The notes beneath the pieces are model-generated. The model was not told the DNA's origin. It was given only the letters and a program-made list of their open reading frames with translations, and did not search any database. A program made the position numbers and the translations under genes. From the NCBI RefSeq assembly GCF_028640845.1, contig NC_080543.1, forward strand, positions 100,373,825 to 100,437,824: a DNA stretch of 64,000 nt. The letters are read 5' to 3'. Positions 1 to 10,155 of the stretch are shown one piece after another; position 1 is the stretch's first letter; every line of letters begins with the position of its first letter. The stretch comes from Ahaetulla prasina (Eukaryota; Chordata; Lepidosauria; Squamata; Colubridae).

Positions 1-267
1 TCTTCCTTGAATATCTGCCTCAATTAACTTAGCTGGTATATCCTTCCTGATATATACAACAATTCCATGCTTCTTTTCCAAAGCTGATGCAACAAAATGG
101 TTACCCAATTTTGAATTAATTAAATATTTTTGGTCTGATAATTTTATATGTGTCTCTTGCAAACAAATCACATCATTTTTAAATTGTTTCAAGTAGTGAA
201 ATATTTTCCTTCTTTTCTGAGCTGAATTCAAGCCATTAACATTCCATGACAAGATTCTATTTGCCAT
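1..267 (-). CDS. L1 ORF2 N-terminus (AP endonuclease domain), partial
   Basis: An ATG on the minus strand at 267-265 opens a frame that stays open to the window edge (89 codons). It begins MANRILSWNVNGLNS and continues to CLQETH; these are the first two motifs of the apurinic endonuclease domain that nicks target DNA, with the metal-binding Asn and Glu both present. It overlaps the end of ORF1 by 11 bp in another frame, so termination-reinitiation is a plausible way to translate it. The reverse transcriptase domain would lie left of the window. It is not in the list of long frames because it is cut by the edge. Confidence 0.88.
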   Translation of the reverse strand, partial: MANRILSWNVNGLNSAQKRRKIFHYLKQFKNDVICLQETHIKLSDQKYLINSKLGNHFVASALEKKHGIVVYIRKDIPAKLIEADIQGR

Positions 268-1285
268 TACTGGCCTCCTGAAGCTTTGAAGCAGACAACG
301 GAAGCTCCTCCTCCGGTATCTTCCGTCTAGCTCCTCCCACAGCTTCCATACTGGGATCCTGACTTTTACTTTGAGACTGTTGCTCTTCTTTACGCTTAAG
401 GGCTCCTCTTGTCACCCTTTGCTCTTGTGGTTCCTCTAATACTGGCAGCAATAAAGGCTCTTGGATCACCACGCCTTCTTGAGTCTCTTGAAGTTTTTCT
501 ATCACTTCTATTTCGACTTTCAAAACTGTAGAAAGAAAATCCTTTGCCTTTAAAACAGTGTCAATTCTATATCTCCTTCCTTGATAGAATACTGTCAGTC
601 CAACTGGCACCTCCCATCTGAATTGAATCTGATGTTTTTTAAGTTCTTGTGTAAAAAAAGCAAATTCCTTCCTGTCTCTTAACATCTTTGAAGGAATCTC
701 TTTCAACACCTTCAACTCCTGTTCTCCAATTTTTAAAGTTGTCTGATATGAAACTTGCAGAATTTGATTTCTCATAGTCCTTTTCACAAAATAAACCACA
801 ATGTCCCGAGGAAGCTTTCTCTGTCTTGCAATCCAGGAATTAACTCTATATATTTTATCAATTTGGTAAGCTACCTCTTGGGGTTCCACTTCAATAAATT
901 CAGCCAATGCTTCTGATATAATTTTTCTTAAGTCTTCTCCTCGCTCTTCTTGCATACCACGAATTCTAAGAGCTCCTTCCATAAGTTTATATTGTAATAT
1001 CACAACCTGATCTTCATTTTGATCCACTTTTTTCTGAACACCTTTCATTTTGTCTTCTAAATGCTTATTTGACTGAGAGATCTGTTGCATTTCCACTTCC
1101 AATACCTCAATTTTTTTACTCAGTCCTTGAACTGCCATAAGAATATCTTCTCTTATTTTTGCATTAAAATTCTCCATCATCTCTTTTTGCCTATCTTCAG
1201 AAAGTTTTAATTGTTCTTTCAATATTTCCTCAAGACTTGGTTCAGATCCCCTTCTTCCAGAAGGCTTTAAAGGTTTAGCTGCCAT
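257..1285 (-). CDS. L1 ORF1 protein (RNA-binding nucleic-acid chaperone)
   Basis: The frame encodes 342 residues, close to the roughly 340 of mammalian L1 ORF1p. Residues 45-105 form a heptad-rich coiled coil used for trimerisation. Residues about 106-190 resemble the RRM-like domain (ALRIRGMQEERGED is the equivalent of the usual NLRIRGIPE motif). Residues about 195-265 resemble the C-terminal domain, ending in a YQGRRYRIDT strand like the mammalian YNGKTYSV. The last 70 residues are acidic and low in complexity. In the family this protein coats L1 RNA as a ribonucleoprotein. The ATG at 1285 is the first in frame. The stop codon at 257-259 lies inside the start of ORF2. Confidence 0.88.
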   Translation of the reverse strand: MAAKPLKPSGRRGSEPSLEEILKEQLKLSEDRQKEMMENFNAKIREDILMAVQGLSKKIEVLEVEMQQISQSNKHLEDKMKGVQKKVDQNEDQVVILQYKLMEGALRIRGMQEERGEDLRKIISEALAEFIEVEPQEVAYQIDKIYRVNSWIARQRKLPRDIVVYFVKRTMRNQILQVSYQTTLKIGEQELKVLKEIPSKMLRDRKEFAFFTQELKKHQIQFRWEVPVGLTVFYQGRRYRIDTVLKAKDFLSTVLKVEIEVIEKLQETQEGVVIQEPLLLPVLEEPQEQRVTRGALKRKEEQQSQSKSQDPSMEAVGGARRKIPEEELPLSASKLQEASNGK

Positions 1286-1902
1286 TCTGTCTTCAAAAGA
1301 ATCAGGAATTCAAACTTAATAACTCTCCTTCCTCCTTTCAGTATAAAAACTCCGTTTGTAACAATCCACAAACAACGCTGCTTCATCGTACTAAAAATTT
1401 TACTTTCACTTTCAGACGCCATTTTAAAAGTCAATTAATCAAAGACAAAGAAAGGTTTCAAGTTTCAAAAGGAGTCGGTACTTGCCGTGTTGATTCTTCA
1501 TCAAAGATCGAACGCTTGTGAAATTCCGTCTGCTTGGAATATCAATCAATTTAATAAGTCCTTTAGAGCAGAAGCGACATTCCCTCCTTTTCCTGATAAA
1601 AACAGGGCGTGCTGAAGTTGGAGGAGTGGAATTCGGTGGGGTCATAAATCCAGGAAAATTCGCTCTTGAGCAAACCCCTGTCAGACCTGCCACTCTTCCA
1701 CAACTCTGATAACCTCTTTCACCCAGAGATTATGCTAAGCTCAGTGAACAGTGATTTTTTTTCTGTTTCACTGAGTTTTACAATCTTCTAACACGGAGTG
1801 CTCTGTTAGAGCACCCAGCAGGAGGGTGACGTCACTGGAGCCTGTTCTTAAATTGATGGTGCCAATTAATAGTAATCATAATTAATAGTAATAGTAATAG
1901 TG

Positions 1903-2155
1903 GCTCAGGCTGTAAGATAGCCTATTATTAAAACACAGCTGCTTGCAATTACTGCAGGCTCGAGTCCCACCAGGCCCAAGGTTGACTCAGCCTTCCATCC
2001 TTTATAAGGTAGGTAAAATGAGGACCCAGATTGTTGGGGGGGCAATAAGTTGACTTTCTAAATATACAAATAGAATGAGACTATTGCCTTACACAATGTA
2101 AGCCGCCCTGAGTCTTCGGAGAAGGGCGGGATATAAATGTAAATTTAAAAAAAAT
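1903..2155 (+). mobile_element. tRNA-derived SINE, family B
   Basis: The head carries a pol III A-box-like TGGCTCAGGCTG and a B-box-like GGCTCGAGTCC. The body has the GGTTGACTCAGCCTTCCATCC block, and the tail reads GTAAGCCGCCCTGAGTCTTCGG then GGGCGGGATATAAAT. A second full copy is at 38350-38612 and an isolated tail is at 28262. The tail resembles the 3' end of the L2 elements in this window (ACCGCCCTGAGTCCTTCGGG), which suggests L2 or CR1 machinery mobilised it. It follows a short TAATAG repeat. Confidence 0.8.
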
Positions 2156-2451
2156 ATCTAAATAGATGTAGAATTTTCATATATTATTTTTATAATGTTG
2201 ACTAGTTGTGATTAATGTAAATTATGTAATACTTGGACAACTGATGACTGGCATTCTGAAGGTCATAAATTAAAAAGGGTTTGGTTTTGATATTGTTTGC
2301 ACCAGTAAGAATGGAAATTTGGATTTTAATTTTTCAAGAAAATAAGTGTAAAATGTATACTATTTTTGGTTACAGCCATAAATTAGAATCCATATAGTGA
2401 AAAAAAATGTACTGAGCTAACCAGAAATTTGCTTTTTGTAAACAATTTTAG

Positions 2452-2591
2452 AACCTCCACAATGGGAAGCAGAACTCACAAAACAAGAGTTGGTCCAGAA
2501 GTTAAGTACAACATTAAAGAGTGCTGATCACTTAAGTGGATTGCTTCGTGAGTCAGAAGCAACCAATGTCATCCTAATGGAACAAATTAAG
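2452..2591 (+). CDS. GCC2: GCC2 internal coding exon (coiled coil, third from last)
   Basis: GCC2 (GCC185) is a long coiled-coil golgin of the trans-Golgi network that tethers endosome-derived vesicles and binds Rab and Arl1 GTPases. This exon follows a CAATTTTAG acceptor and ends at AAG/GTTAGT in phase 0. It starts in the middle of a codon, reading (E)PPQWEAELTKQELVQKLS onward to LMEQIK. The sequence is heptad-like and charged, as expected for the C-terminal end of the rod. An in-frame ATG at 2490 lies inside the exon and is not a start. Assignment rests on continuity with the two exons downstream, which match the GCC2 C-terminus. Confidence 0.85.
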
Positions 2592-2780
2592 GTTAGTAGG
2601 CTTGTACTTACCATGCTCCAACTTAGATTTAAAGTATATGTGAATTTGATGGCATTTTGCTCTTATTTATACAACAATAATTCACACGCTCTACTATCAT
2701 GCCATCCTTCATTTGACTCCTTGTAAGTAGTGATTCTCTTGTTAGAAGTTTTTGTCGGTTGGGCAAAAGTGGGGCACAGA

Positions 2781-3073
2781 CAGGGGTGCTATTCAGCAGG
2801 TTCTGACAGGTTCTGGAAAATCGGTAGCAGAAATTTTGAGTAGTTCAGAGAACTGGCAAATACGACCTCTGGCTGGGGTGGGAATGGAGATTTTGCAATA
2901 TCCTTCCCCCAGGAGTGGGGAGGGAATGGGGACTTCGCAGTATCCTTCGCCTGGAGTGGGGTAGGAAGGGAGATTTTGCACTATCCTTCCTCTGTCACGC
3001 CCACCAAGCCATGCCATGCCCACCAAGCCACGCCCATATAACCAATAGTTTAAAAAAATGAATTCCACAACTG
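2781..3073 (+). mobile_element. hAT MITE, family 1
   Basis: The element begins CAGGGGTGCTATTCAG and ends GAATTCCACAACTG, relating it to the copies at 14332 and 46924 through AATCGGTAGCAGAAATTTTG and the run of GCCACGCCCACCAAG units. It is flanked by imperfect 8-bp duplications, GGCACAGA on the left and GACACAGA on the right. The interior has three tandem 50-60 bp units containing the phrase GGGAATGGGGA and related forms. It encodes no protein. Confidence 0.75.
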
Positions 3074-3713
3074 GACACAGATAACTTGGTGGATGAATAA
3101 GCAAATAAAATACAGAAGGGATGGAAGAGGGAGGAGAAGTTGTCCATATCAGAGTTCTGAGCTGGACTCCTTAAATAATGTTTAGAATCCTTCAAGGTAT
3201 TTAAAAAGGGATGAACATTAAATTTCTTAGGTTGGCAACATACAAAGCTTGAAAAAAATTTAAGGCACATGATTTGGTCCTGGTCTGTTATCCATTATGG
3301 TTTCAAATAATACATATGTTAAAAATAATTATGGTTCAGGTTTTCAATGTGATATGGAATTGTACTTATAAAATGTAGAGTTTGTCATCTGATAAAGAGC
3401 TTTGGCTGTATAGAGTCTGGAATATGGCAAGGGACAGGCAAGAGCACGAGTCAAAGCCAGGGGAGTGTAAGCCAAAACAAACAATTGTTCCTGACAAAGA
3501 CAATTCCCCCAATTTCCATCCTCAACCCCTGGTCTCTCCAAGCATTTAAAGGGAGACATGCCATCCCCAGGACAGTCCCGGTTCCAGCTCCTCCTCAGAA
3601 CCAGGTCATGACAGTTGTTTTGTTAAGGCTTAAAAAAGTGGTAGCAATTGCACTCATACACCTCCCCATAGTGCTTTACAGCCTTCTAAGCAGTTTGCCT
3701 TCAACAATCTGGC

Positions 3714-4271
3714 TGTTCTGTCCCCCCACCGCAGTCCGGGAGGCACGAGAAATGACTCAATTAGCCGGCAATTGAGTCCACGGCAGCTACCAGCTCTGGC
3801 AGCAACCCAGCGAGCGTCTGCCAAGGTTTTTCTGTTATCTTTCTTGATGCCGGCGTGTCAACCAGGAAGTCAGGAATAAACAGCACTTCAGCTCAAGTTC
3901 TCTCTAGGCAGTTTGATTTGTTCGTCACGAAGCAATATAGCAGCCCCTCCTGCTTTTATATCCTGTGGGGTGTGTCTCCATGACTCAGCACTTTCTAGGC
4001 CTGCCCCACCCTTGCTTCTGTTGTTCCCGCCTCTCTTGTCTACGAAACCTGGGATCTAACCAGGACTGATTGTCCTCAGCTGGGTCTGGAAGCATTTCCT
4101 GGGTGGGGGGAGATACAGGAGACGGAGGCCTCGTCACCTCTTCCACCTGGCCTGCCTCTGGCTCCTGGAGCTGAGCCAGGGAAGCCAGCCCTGCAGAAGG
4201 GAGCCCTGACGGCCCTTACCCCTCACTCTCTGAGTCACTCTCTGGCAGGGTGCCAGGCCCAGGGGTGGGGG
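3714..4271 (-). mobile_element. LTR fragment, antisense, 5' end missing
   Basis: On the minus strand this reads as an LTR with a TATAAAA box (plus strand 3954-3960), a GC-rich acidic-codon segment like that of the LTR at 18085, and a 3' end GGGGGGACAGAACA matching that LTR's AACAGAACA end. The expected TGTTGTGACCC start is not present near 4271, where the sequence passes straight into a truncated SINE, so the U3 end appears deleted. No target-site duplication was found. It is an old retroviral or Ty3-like LTR with no protein-coding capacity. Confidence 0.6.
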
Positions 4272-4421
4272 CTGGAGCCATAAATTGGCTCCTCATTTTA
4301 TTGGCCTCAGAAGAATGGAAGGCTGAGTCAACCTTGAGCTGGTCAGGATCAAACTCCTGTCCTGGCTGTGGGCAGAGTTAGCTGCAATACTGCATTCTAA
4401 CCACTGTGCCACCACGGCTCC
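4272..4421 (-). mobile_element. tRNA-derived SINE, family A, 3'-truncated
   Basis: On the minus strand it begins GGAGCCGTGGTGGCACAGTG, a tRNA-like head, and continues through GGTTGACTCAGCCTTCCATT and the AAAATGAGGA block. It stops where the LTR remnant begins, so its 3' half is lost. The family recurs at 19841 and 35641. Confidence 0.75.
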
Positions 4422-4872
4422 CATAGATACGCCATCTCCCCAACAACTCGAGTGGCTGGTTTATTTTCCCATCGGATGGGACACTAGAAATCAGAGGGAA
4501 CATAGTACAATATTCCAAGTCCCTGGCAGATTTGAAGATTGTTGGTGTTCTCAGTTAATCTTTGCCTGACTGTGAATGAATTTATTATATGAGAAATCAG
4601 GAAATTGTGAGTTTTATTTCTTTTATCCTGAGACACATAGCTAATGATTAGGAATTGTGAGAAATCTATTCAGCAATACCTGAAAGACCACAAACTGACC
4701 CCATCTTCATTATTGCACTATATTTATCTTGGATCTTTTAACACGGAATACCTGCTTATATTGTTTTCAGGGCTATTTTTCTAATATAACTTGGCCTGAT
4801 AAACTTTCTGCTTTCTTGTGTTCCTTCTGAGAAATATATTTCTTTGGATTTTGTTTTGTTTTTCATTCTCAG

Positions 4873-5074
4873 CTTCTTAAAAGTGAAATAAGGCGATTAG
4901 AAAGAAACCAGGAACGAGAGAAATCTGTTGCTAATCTGGAATATTTGAAGAATGTTCTATTGCAGTTTATATTTCTAAAATCAGGCAGTGAAAGACAGAG
5001 ACTTCTTCCAGTAATAGACACCATGTTGCAACTAAGCCCAGAAGAAAAAGGAAAACTTGTTGCAATTGCTCAAG
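4873..5074 (+). CDS. GCC2: GCC2 penultimate coding exon (start of GRIP domain)
   Basis: A CATTCTCAG acceptor is followed by a phase-0 frame reading LLKSEIRRLERNQEREKSVA and then NLEYLKNVLLQFIFLK, SERQRLLPVIDTMLQLSP and EEKGKLVAIAQ, ending at CAAG/GTATGC. The NLEYLKNVLLQFI segment is the start of the GRIP domain, which in golgins binds Arl1-GTP and directs Golgi targeting. This exon is the strongest evidence for GCC2, because the stretch is almost the same as I recall for mammalian GCC2. No disruption is seen. Confidence 0.93.
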
Positions 5075-5718
5075 GTATGCCAGTCTGTTTTGCTACTAAC
5101 ATTGCTAATGGAAGGGACACATAGTAACATTCTTTTGAATATATCTGCAACTAATTCCAGGCATTGTTTTCCTGTATTTGACACTGTTGATAAAAGACTA
5201 TTTAACAAAAGCAATGGTACAATCTAAACAAATGCTTCTAAGAAACCATTTGTGTCTACTTACGTTCAAATCATTCAAAACATTTAACTATAGAGTAATT
5301 TTCTTTCTCAATATTTTTTTAATTTATTCATTTTAAAAAAACATTGAGCAAAAGTGCCTTAACATCATTATCCAATCGATCTGTGTGGAACAAGCGACTG
5401 TCTGTTTCATGGCAGCTCCTTGTCATTTCTTGTTTAACTCTGCTGGATCTTCACAGCTCACAAAATCGATGCCTTTCAATTCAATATGTTAATCAGTAAA
5501 GATGATATCAGGTGCCTTCTGGTTTTTTGCTATCACAGATTAACGTAACTCTCCTACCATTGGTAATTACTGTGATTCTAATCAAACTAATCATCTCAAG
5601 TATGCAAATTAAAGGTATTGTGTCATTTACTAAAACATTGAATTGTGCTTTATGTCTTGTCATTTATATCTGGGGCTGGATATTTAAAACCAATATGGGT
5701 TGTGTTATGTTTTGTAAG

Positions 5719-5789
5719 GTGACGAAGAGACCCTGTCCCAAGCCTCTGGATGGGCATCATACTTACACAGCTGGTCCGGACTCCGATGA
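5719..5789 (+). CDS. GCC2: GCC2 last coding exon (C-terminus)
   Basis: After the acceptor TTTTGTAAG, the exon completes the split Gly codon (G/GT) and encodes DEETLSQASGWASYLHSWSGLR before TGA at 5787-5789. The GWASYLHSWSGLR ending is characteristic of GCC2. Phases agree across the three exons (0, then a one-base overhang). A longer open frame through 5512-5922 overlaps in a different frame and is not the gene. Confidence 0.93.
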
Positions 5790-6550
5790 GTTTTCACTGT
5801 TTGGGTATTCAAAATCAGCAGCTACACTGGGAAGTATTTCAACCATAAAGAATGAAGCAACTCTTGTTTGGGGTTTTCCCACAACTGCCTCAGTTGTTTG
5901 TTTGTTTTTTGTTTCTTTTTAAGAAATAATAATATTCTAAATGAGACTTGTTGAAGGATGTGGAGTAATGTCTTGTAGTCTCAGTTTCTGACTCCCTTTT
6001 TAGGGCAAGTATGGAGATTTTCAGTGACTTCCCTCCTAGCAAGAGCTATCCTTTTCATTAATTGGTGAGACAATTTTGCATAACATACTTTGTGTGACTG
6101 TGTCATTCATCAAAATGAATCTGTAAGCTTTCACAGAGCAAAATTCTGTATGTTTGCAGATCCCTACCCCCCACCCCTGGGTTGGAATTTCTGACAGTAA
6201 ATAGTAGCAGGCTTCCACAATCTGCTATCCTCCATTAGTAAATTCAATATAACTTCTAAAACTTTCAGCCTTGGAATTTTATATGTTGCAGTTTGAAACA
6301 TTAAGAGGATATTAACTTTGGCTGAACTACCACTTGCATTCCTTCTTTTTATCTGCTAGGAGAAGTAGTATGATTCAGTTTGGTGATCTGTGGTAAGCCT
6401 ATCATTGACAGAAAATGCTGACTACAGACTTCCTATGCTATTCAGAGCTTTATTTCTTTAGTACCCCAAACTAAAAAAAAGAAAGAGAAGATTTTGCTGA
6501 GCTTTAAAATGCTTTTTCTTCTGGAACTGAAAGCCAAATGTAAAAATAAA
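5790..6550 (+). other. GCC2: GCC2 3' UTR, extent inferred
   Basis: This is the sequence after the stop codon up to the first clear AATAAA at 6545-6550. It is AT-rich with no recognised repeat. A longer UTR is possible, since further AATAAA motifs occur near 7123 and 8516. The region from 6578 to 7622 shows no gene or repeat. Confidence 0.5.
6545..6550 (+). promoter_or_regulatory. candidate GCC2 polyadenylation signal AATAAA
   Basis: This is the first canonical hexamer after the GCC2 stop, 756 bp downstream. It overlaps the 5' arm of a perfect 12-bp inverted repeat at 6547-6577. Downstream GU-rich sequence is weak, so use of this site is a guess. Confidence 0.35.
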
Positions 6551-6577
6551 GTGAATGTCTTCTGCACATTCACTTTA
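6547..6577 (+). repeat. perfect 12-bp hairpin overlapping AATAAA
   Basis: TAAAGTGAATGT at 6547-6558 and ACATTCACTTTA at 6566-6577 are exact reverse complements separated by the 7-nt loop CTTCTGC. In RNA this would form a 12-bp stem directly at the candidate poly(A) signal. Confidence 0.9.
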
Positions 6578-7622
6578 CTTTAACAGTAAGAAATTTCCCA
6601 AGCTTATTTAATGATTCTTTAGACTAATAATATACATCTTGTCTTGGGGCACTGCTTTGACAGATTATTGCATTTTCCATTCAATCACTACTTGAAAAAG
6701 ACTAAGAGCAAACTTTTAAAAATCAAATTGAAAACAAATTGCATCATTTTAAAAAATCAGTTGGAAACTGCATTCTACTGTCATTCGAAGGAAACATTGA
6801 TATATTGCTTATGTTAGTATATAAAGATAAAAAATGATATTTTGCTATGAATGATGAATCCAAAATATAATTGCTTGGGATTATCTAAATTGAATGTTAG
6901 CCAAAGAAAAAATATTGAAATGTAGTTTTTATAGGTTTGTCAAGATACCATTTTGTCACATCCAGATTTACCTTTGTGACTCTTGTTCTTTATCTGCATT
7001 CTACTTCAGAATTGGATCATTTTGGGTAATGTATACAAAAAAGATGCTGACATGCATAGAAGCTTGAATTTGGAGCTCACAAAATTTAAGATCCATTAAT
7101 AATTGAAAATCCATTTATTTGAATAAATGTGATTGAAGCTGTTGAGGTGGGGGCAACTTATTGTTTACAGAATACATTGGTGTCTAGCTGTATGTGCCGT
7201 CAAAGAGGTTACTGTTAGAGTCCAGCACAAGACCAAGATGGGTTAAGAAACAATTATATTGTTGTCTATAGGGAAGAAACTGCTGATGCTATTGTGCCCT
7301 GTGTTGTCTGTGAATGAAATCTGACGTTTTGGAGATAACTCTTCTTGAGAGAAATGATTTAGTGCCTATTCACCACCTTTCTCCAATGAATATCCTGTAT
7401 CTGAAAATAGTGTAATTATTATATGGAAGAAGAAATATTTAGTTATTAAGATATGACATTTTAATGGCAAGGCCATTTCAGAAATGCCTATTCAACAAAA
7501 TATGTTGGTCGTCGTCAATTTTCATAAGACGCTCAGATATAAAAGTCAGGAGAAAATATCTCTCATCATTGAAGTATAACATGAGAATACAGCCCTTAGC
7601 TCTTCTGTCTAGTTCAACACAT

Positions 7623-8255
7623 TTCTACCGTATGTTATAGAAGCTATCCAGTTCCACCATTCTGAAAATGTTTGGAAAGTGAGTTTAGTTTAAGCATATA
7701 AAACATTTCTCTTCAGTAATAATAATTTTGTGACATTTCTTGATCAAATCAGAAGTCTCTTTGCTTAGCCTTGATAGCACTGAGAGTAAGAGAGGGAAAA
7801 TTAAGCATTGTGGCTGTTCAGATCCCAGCCTTTCTTCACAGGTGAGCCACACCTTTCGACATCCGGGTCTCCTCTGAATGTGTTGGAGGTCCTTTCGCAG
7901 AATTCTTAACCATTGTGGCCTCAAAGAATTGAAAGAGAATATCTGAGGAGCAATGAGTGGGGAAGGTTGCTTGAAATGTTAAAGTTTATGCTCATTGACC
8001 TCTAACACATTTAGAAGGGACCAGGATGATGAAAGTGGTGGCTGACTTGTGAAGAAAGGCTGGGATCTGAAGAGCCACAATGTCTCTTCTACTGTCAGTG
8101 CTATCAAAGCTAAGCAAAAATACTTCTGATATGATCAAGAAATGTCACACAATTATTACTACTGAAAAGAAACATTTTATATGCTTAAACTGAGCTCACT
8201 TTCCAAACATTTTCAGAATGGTGGAACTGGACAGCCACTATAACATGTGTTAGAA
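7623..8255. repeat. 633-bp foldback element with 260-bp inverted arms
   Basis: The left arm (7623 to about 7892) is the reverse complement of the right arm (about 7999-8255) at high identity by eye, with one small indel. Conserved blocks include CATTCTGAAAATGTTTGG, TTTAAGCATATAAAA and CAGATCCCAGCCTTTCTTCA. About 105 bp of unpaired spacer lies between the arms. No obvious target-site duplication was found. It may be a long-TIR non-autonomous DNA transposon or a local inverted duplication. The minus-strand open frame at 7685-7924 lies in the left arm and is not a gene. Confidence 0.85.
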
Positions 8256-8835
8256 TTGGTTGTGTCTCTTCCTTTTTAAAAAGTGTAAATTTCACAAGTC
8301 AATAATTTGACTTGTCCCCTATCATGTACATTACATGCTTAAACTGAGAAGGAAAATGTCTGGCCCATCATTAATAGTTTACTAATTCCAGAATTAGCAT
8401 ACCTGTAAACTTGCTACTGACTATTTCCTTATCTACACACTTATATTAATAGCTGTGACAATATGAAATTGTATTTTTGGTCATTTCAAATCCTTTTTTT
8501 AATAATTTCAGACTGTGAATAAATTATGCATATATCTTTGTTTATTACTTTTCATTTTCGGTTGTATGTTCAGTATATTAAAATACAAAATTTGTAAATG
8601 TAATTTATTATCCACATGCCTTAAATATATTTTACACTACAGAGAAAGATTTTGGGTAATGTGACAAGGCAGGGATTCCAAATTAAAATAATGGATGCAA
8701 AATGTGGTCTTTTGTAAAAGTTTATTGAGCTGCTATTTTTAAAGTATGTAAAGCTGTTTCTAGAAAAAGTTAAAGGCACAATCTTGTCCCAGGAGGGCAT
8801 CCAAATGTTCACTGGATATAGTGAAACTCTGTCTT

Positions 8836-8889
<54 letters not shown>

Positions 8890-9952
8890 TGACTATGGAT
8901 GGTGCTGGGAGATGACAACATGTGTCATAACATGCAAATGACACATTGTACATGTAAGGGTCAGACATTACAGAGATAATTACTTAATCATGTCGTTTGT
9001 GTGCTGATGTAATGACAAAATCCTGTACATTATTTGGACATCATCGTGACTAGCATCATAGCCAGTGGCTACAACTATAGGTGAAGGTCTACTTCTATAA
9101 ATCATCATCTCAATGGAGCAGATATTCCATTGACACCCTTCTTACAAGTTAGCATTCTGACAATGAAAAGAGAGAAGAGACATGTAGAGGACTTTGGAAC
9201 AAAATCATCCTTGTTCTACCACAGTACAATTTGTGTGCTTATTTTTCCAAACACATATATAAACATTCTGTCATAACCAGTGCAAACCTGGTTATTTTTT
9301 AATATAAGATTTACACCACTGGATTTCCCTCCCCCTAATTTTATTGTATTTCCTTTAAAACTTACATAGTAATAGATCTGAGATTTGTGGATGGCTGAGA
9401 ATTGACTAATTCTTATTTCATAAATATTATGGTTCATCTTTTCTAATTGGATTTTGTTTTGCAGAATATTGTATAGGTTAATTAAGTTTCATGACCAAAC
9501 TGAAATACTGATGAGGATAGCCTTGTTTTCAAATCTGAATTTATTAACAATGCTGCAAATTACAAAAGGGAGCAGATATGATATCCAATGTACCGTACTT
9601 TCTTAAGGCCTAGCTACATGGGTATATTCCTGTCTGTACTGTATTCTTAGATAAATGTGGAGAAGCCTTGCTTTCTTGACCTTTCCAGTTTGGCTCATCT
9701 GTCACTGAAGTCTCTAAAGAGTCTTTCTGAGCTCTCTTTATGTGGGTTCTTTAGAAAACATTGTTGTATATATAGCCAAACTATTTGCCCATTAGCAAGA
9801 TTATACCAGATGAAACATAATTTGAATGGATTTAAGCAACCAAGACAGAAAGGTGATGCCTCGGTGCTTTTTCTTAATTTAATTGTTAACTGTTTTGGAT
9901 TAGCCTACACATGCATTTTCTATTTCCTGCTGAAGCAAAAGCATTCAACCTG
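8256..9952. other. unannotated AT-rich sequence downstream of GCC2
   Basis: Apart from the GA repeat at 8838-8885, I see no exon, SINE or transposon here. The open frames present are short, AT-rich and without recognisable domains. Confidence 0.5.
8838..8885. repeat. (AG)n microsatellite
   Basis: About 24 uninterrupted AG dinucleotides. It gives rise to a spurious poly-Ser/Leu reading frame on the minus strand. Confidence 0.95.
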
Positions 9953-10045
9953 GAATTGAATTGAATTGAATTGAATTTTTTATTGGCCAAGTGTGATTGG
10001 ACACACAAAGAATCTTGTGTCCTTATCTTAGATTAAGAAGTGTCC
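9953..10045 (-). mobile_element. CR1-L3 LINE 3' tail with (AATTG)n
   Basis: On the minus strand it ends TTGGCCAATAAAAAATTCAA, the 3' end shared with the copies at 16231, 28891, 45226 and 57474. The adjoining microsatellite has the unit TTGAA, whereas those copies have AATAG-type units. Only about 90 bp of the 3' end survive. Confidence 0.8.
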
Positions 10046-10155
10046 TCTGAAGAAAATATGTTACACTTTCTGAGCTATTGCATAGTTTTAATATAGCAGC
10101 TTCCTATATACATATATTCTGGCTGATTTCTCCCCTATGAGTTTATCCTTTAGCT

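Larger units (their letters stand above)
1..1840 (-). mobile_element. L1 LINE, 5' part (5' UTR, ORF1, start of ORF2)
   Basis: This is the 5' portion of a LINE-1 read on the minus strand and running off the left edge of the window. It contains a 5' UTR of about 550 bp (1286 to about 1840), an uninterrupted ORF1 and the start of an uninterrupted ORF2. Most L1 copies are 5'-truncated, so a copy keeping its 5' UTR and two open frames is probably young. The 5' boundary near 1840 is inferred from the change to a TAATAG-rich tract followed by a SINE. No target-site duplication can be checked because the 3' end is outside the window. It lies in an intron of GCC2, antisense to it. Confidence 0.88.
2592..4872 (+). 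other. GCC2 intron with hAT, LTR and SINE insertions
   Basis: The intron runs from the GTTAGT donor at 2592 to the TTCATTCTCAG acceptor ending at 4872. It contains the hAT at 2781-3073, the LTR remnant at 3714-4271 and the SINE remnant at 4272-4421. The parts at 2592-2780, 3074-3713 and 4422-4872 show no recognisable feature. Confidence 0.8.

Noticed and set aside
2880..3040. Regular 50-60 bp repeats with short spacers resembling an array
   Set aside because: The units are degenerate tandem repeats typical of the hAT family 1 interior and recur at 14460-14590. Not a CRISPR array; the genome is a vertebrate.
5512..5922. 136-codon frame over the GCC2 last exon
   Set aside because: It reads the GCC2 exon in another frame and spans intron and UTR. 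The true exon is fixed by the acceptor, phase and conserved C-terminus.
8621..8968. 115-codon minus-strand frame with Ser-Leu repeats
   Set aside because: Product of the (AG)n microsatellite at 8838-8885.
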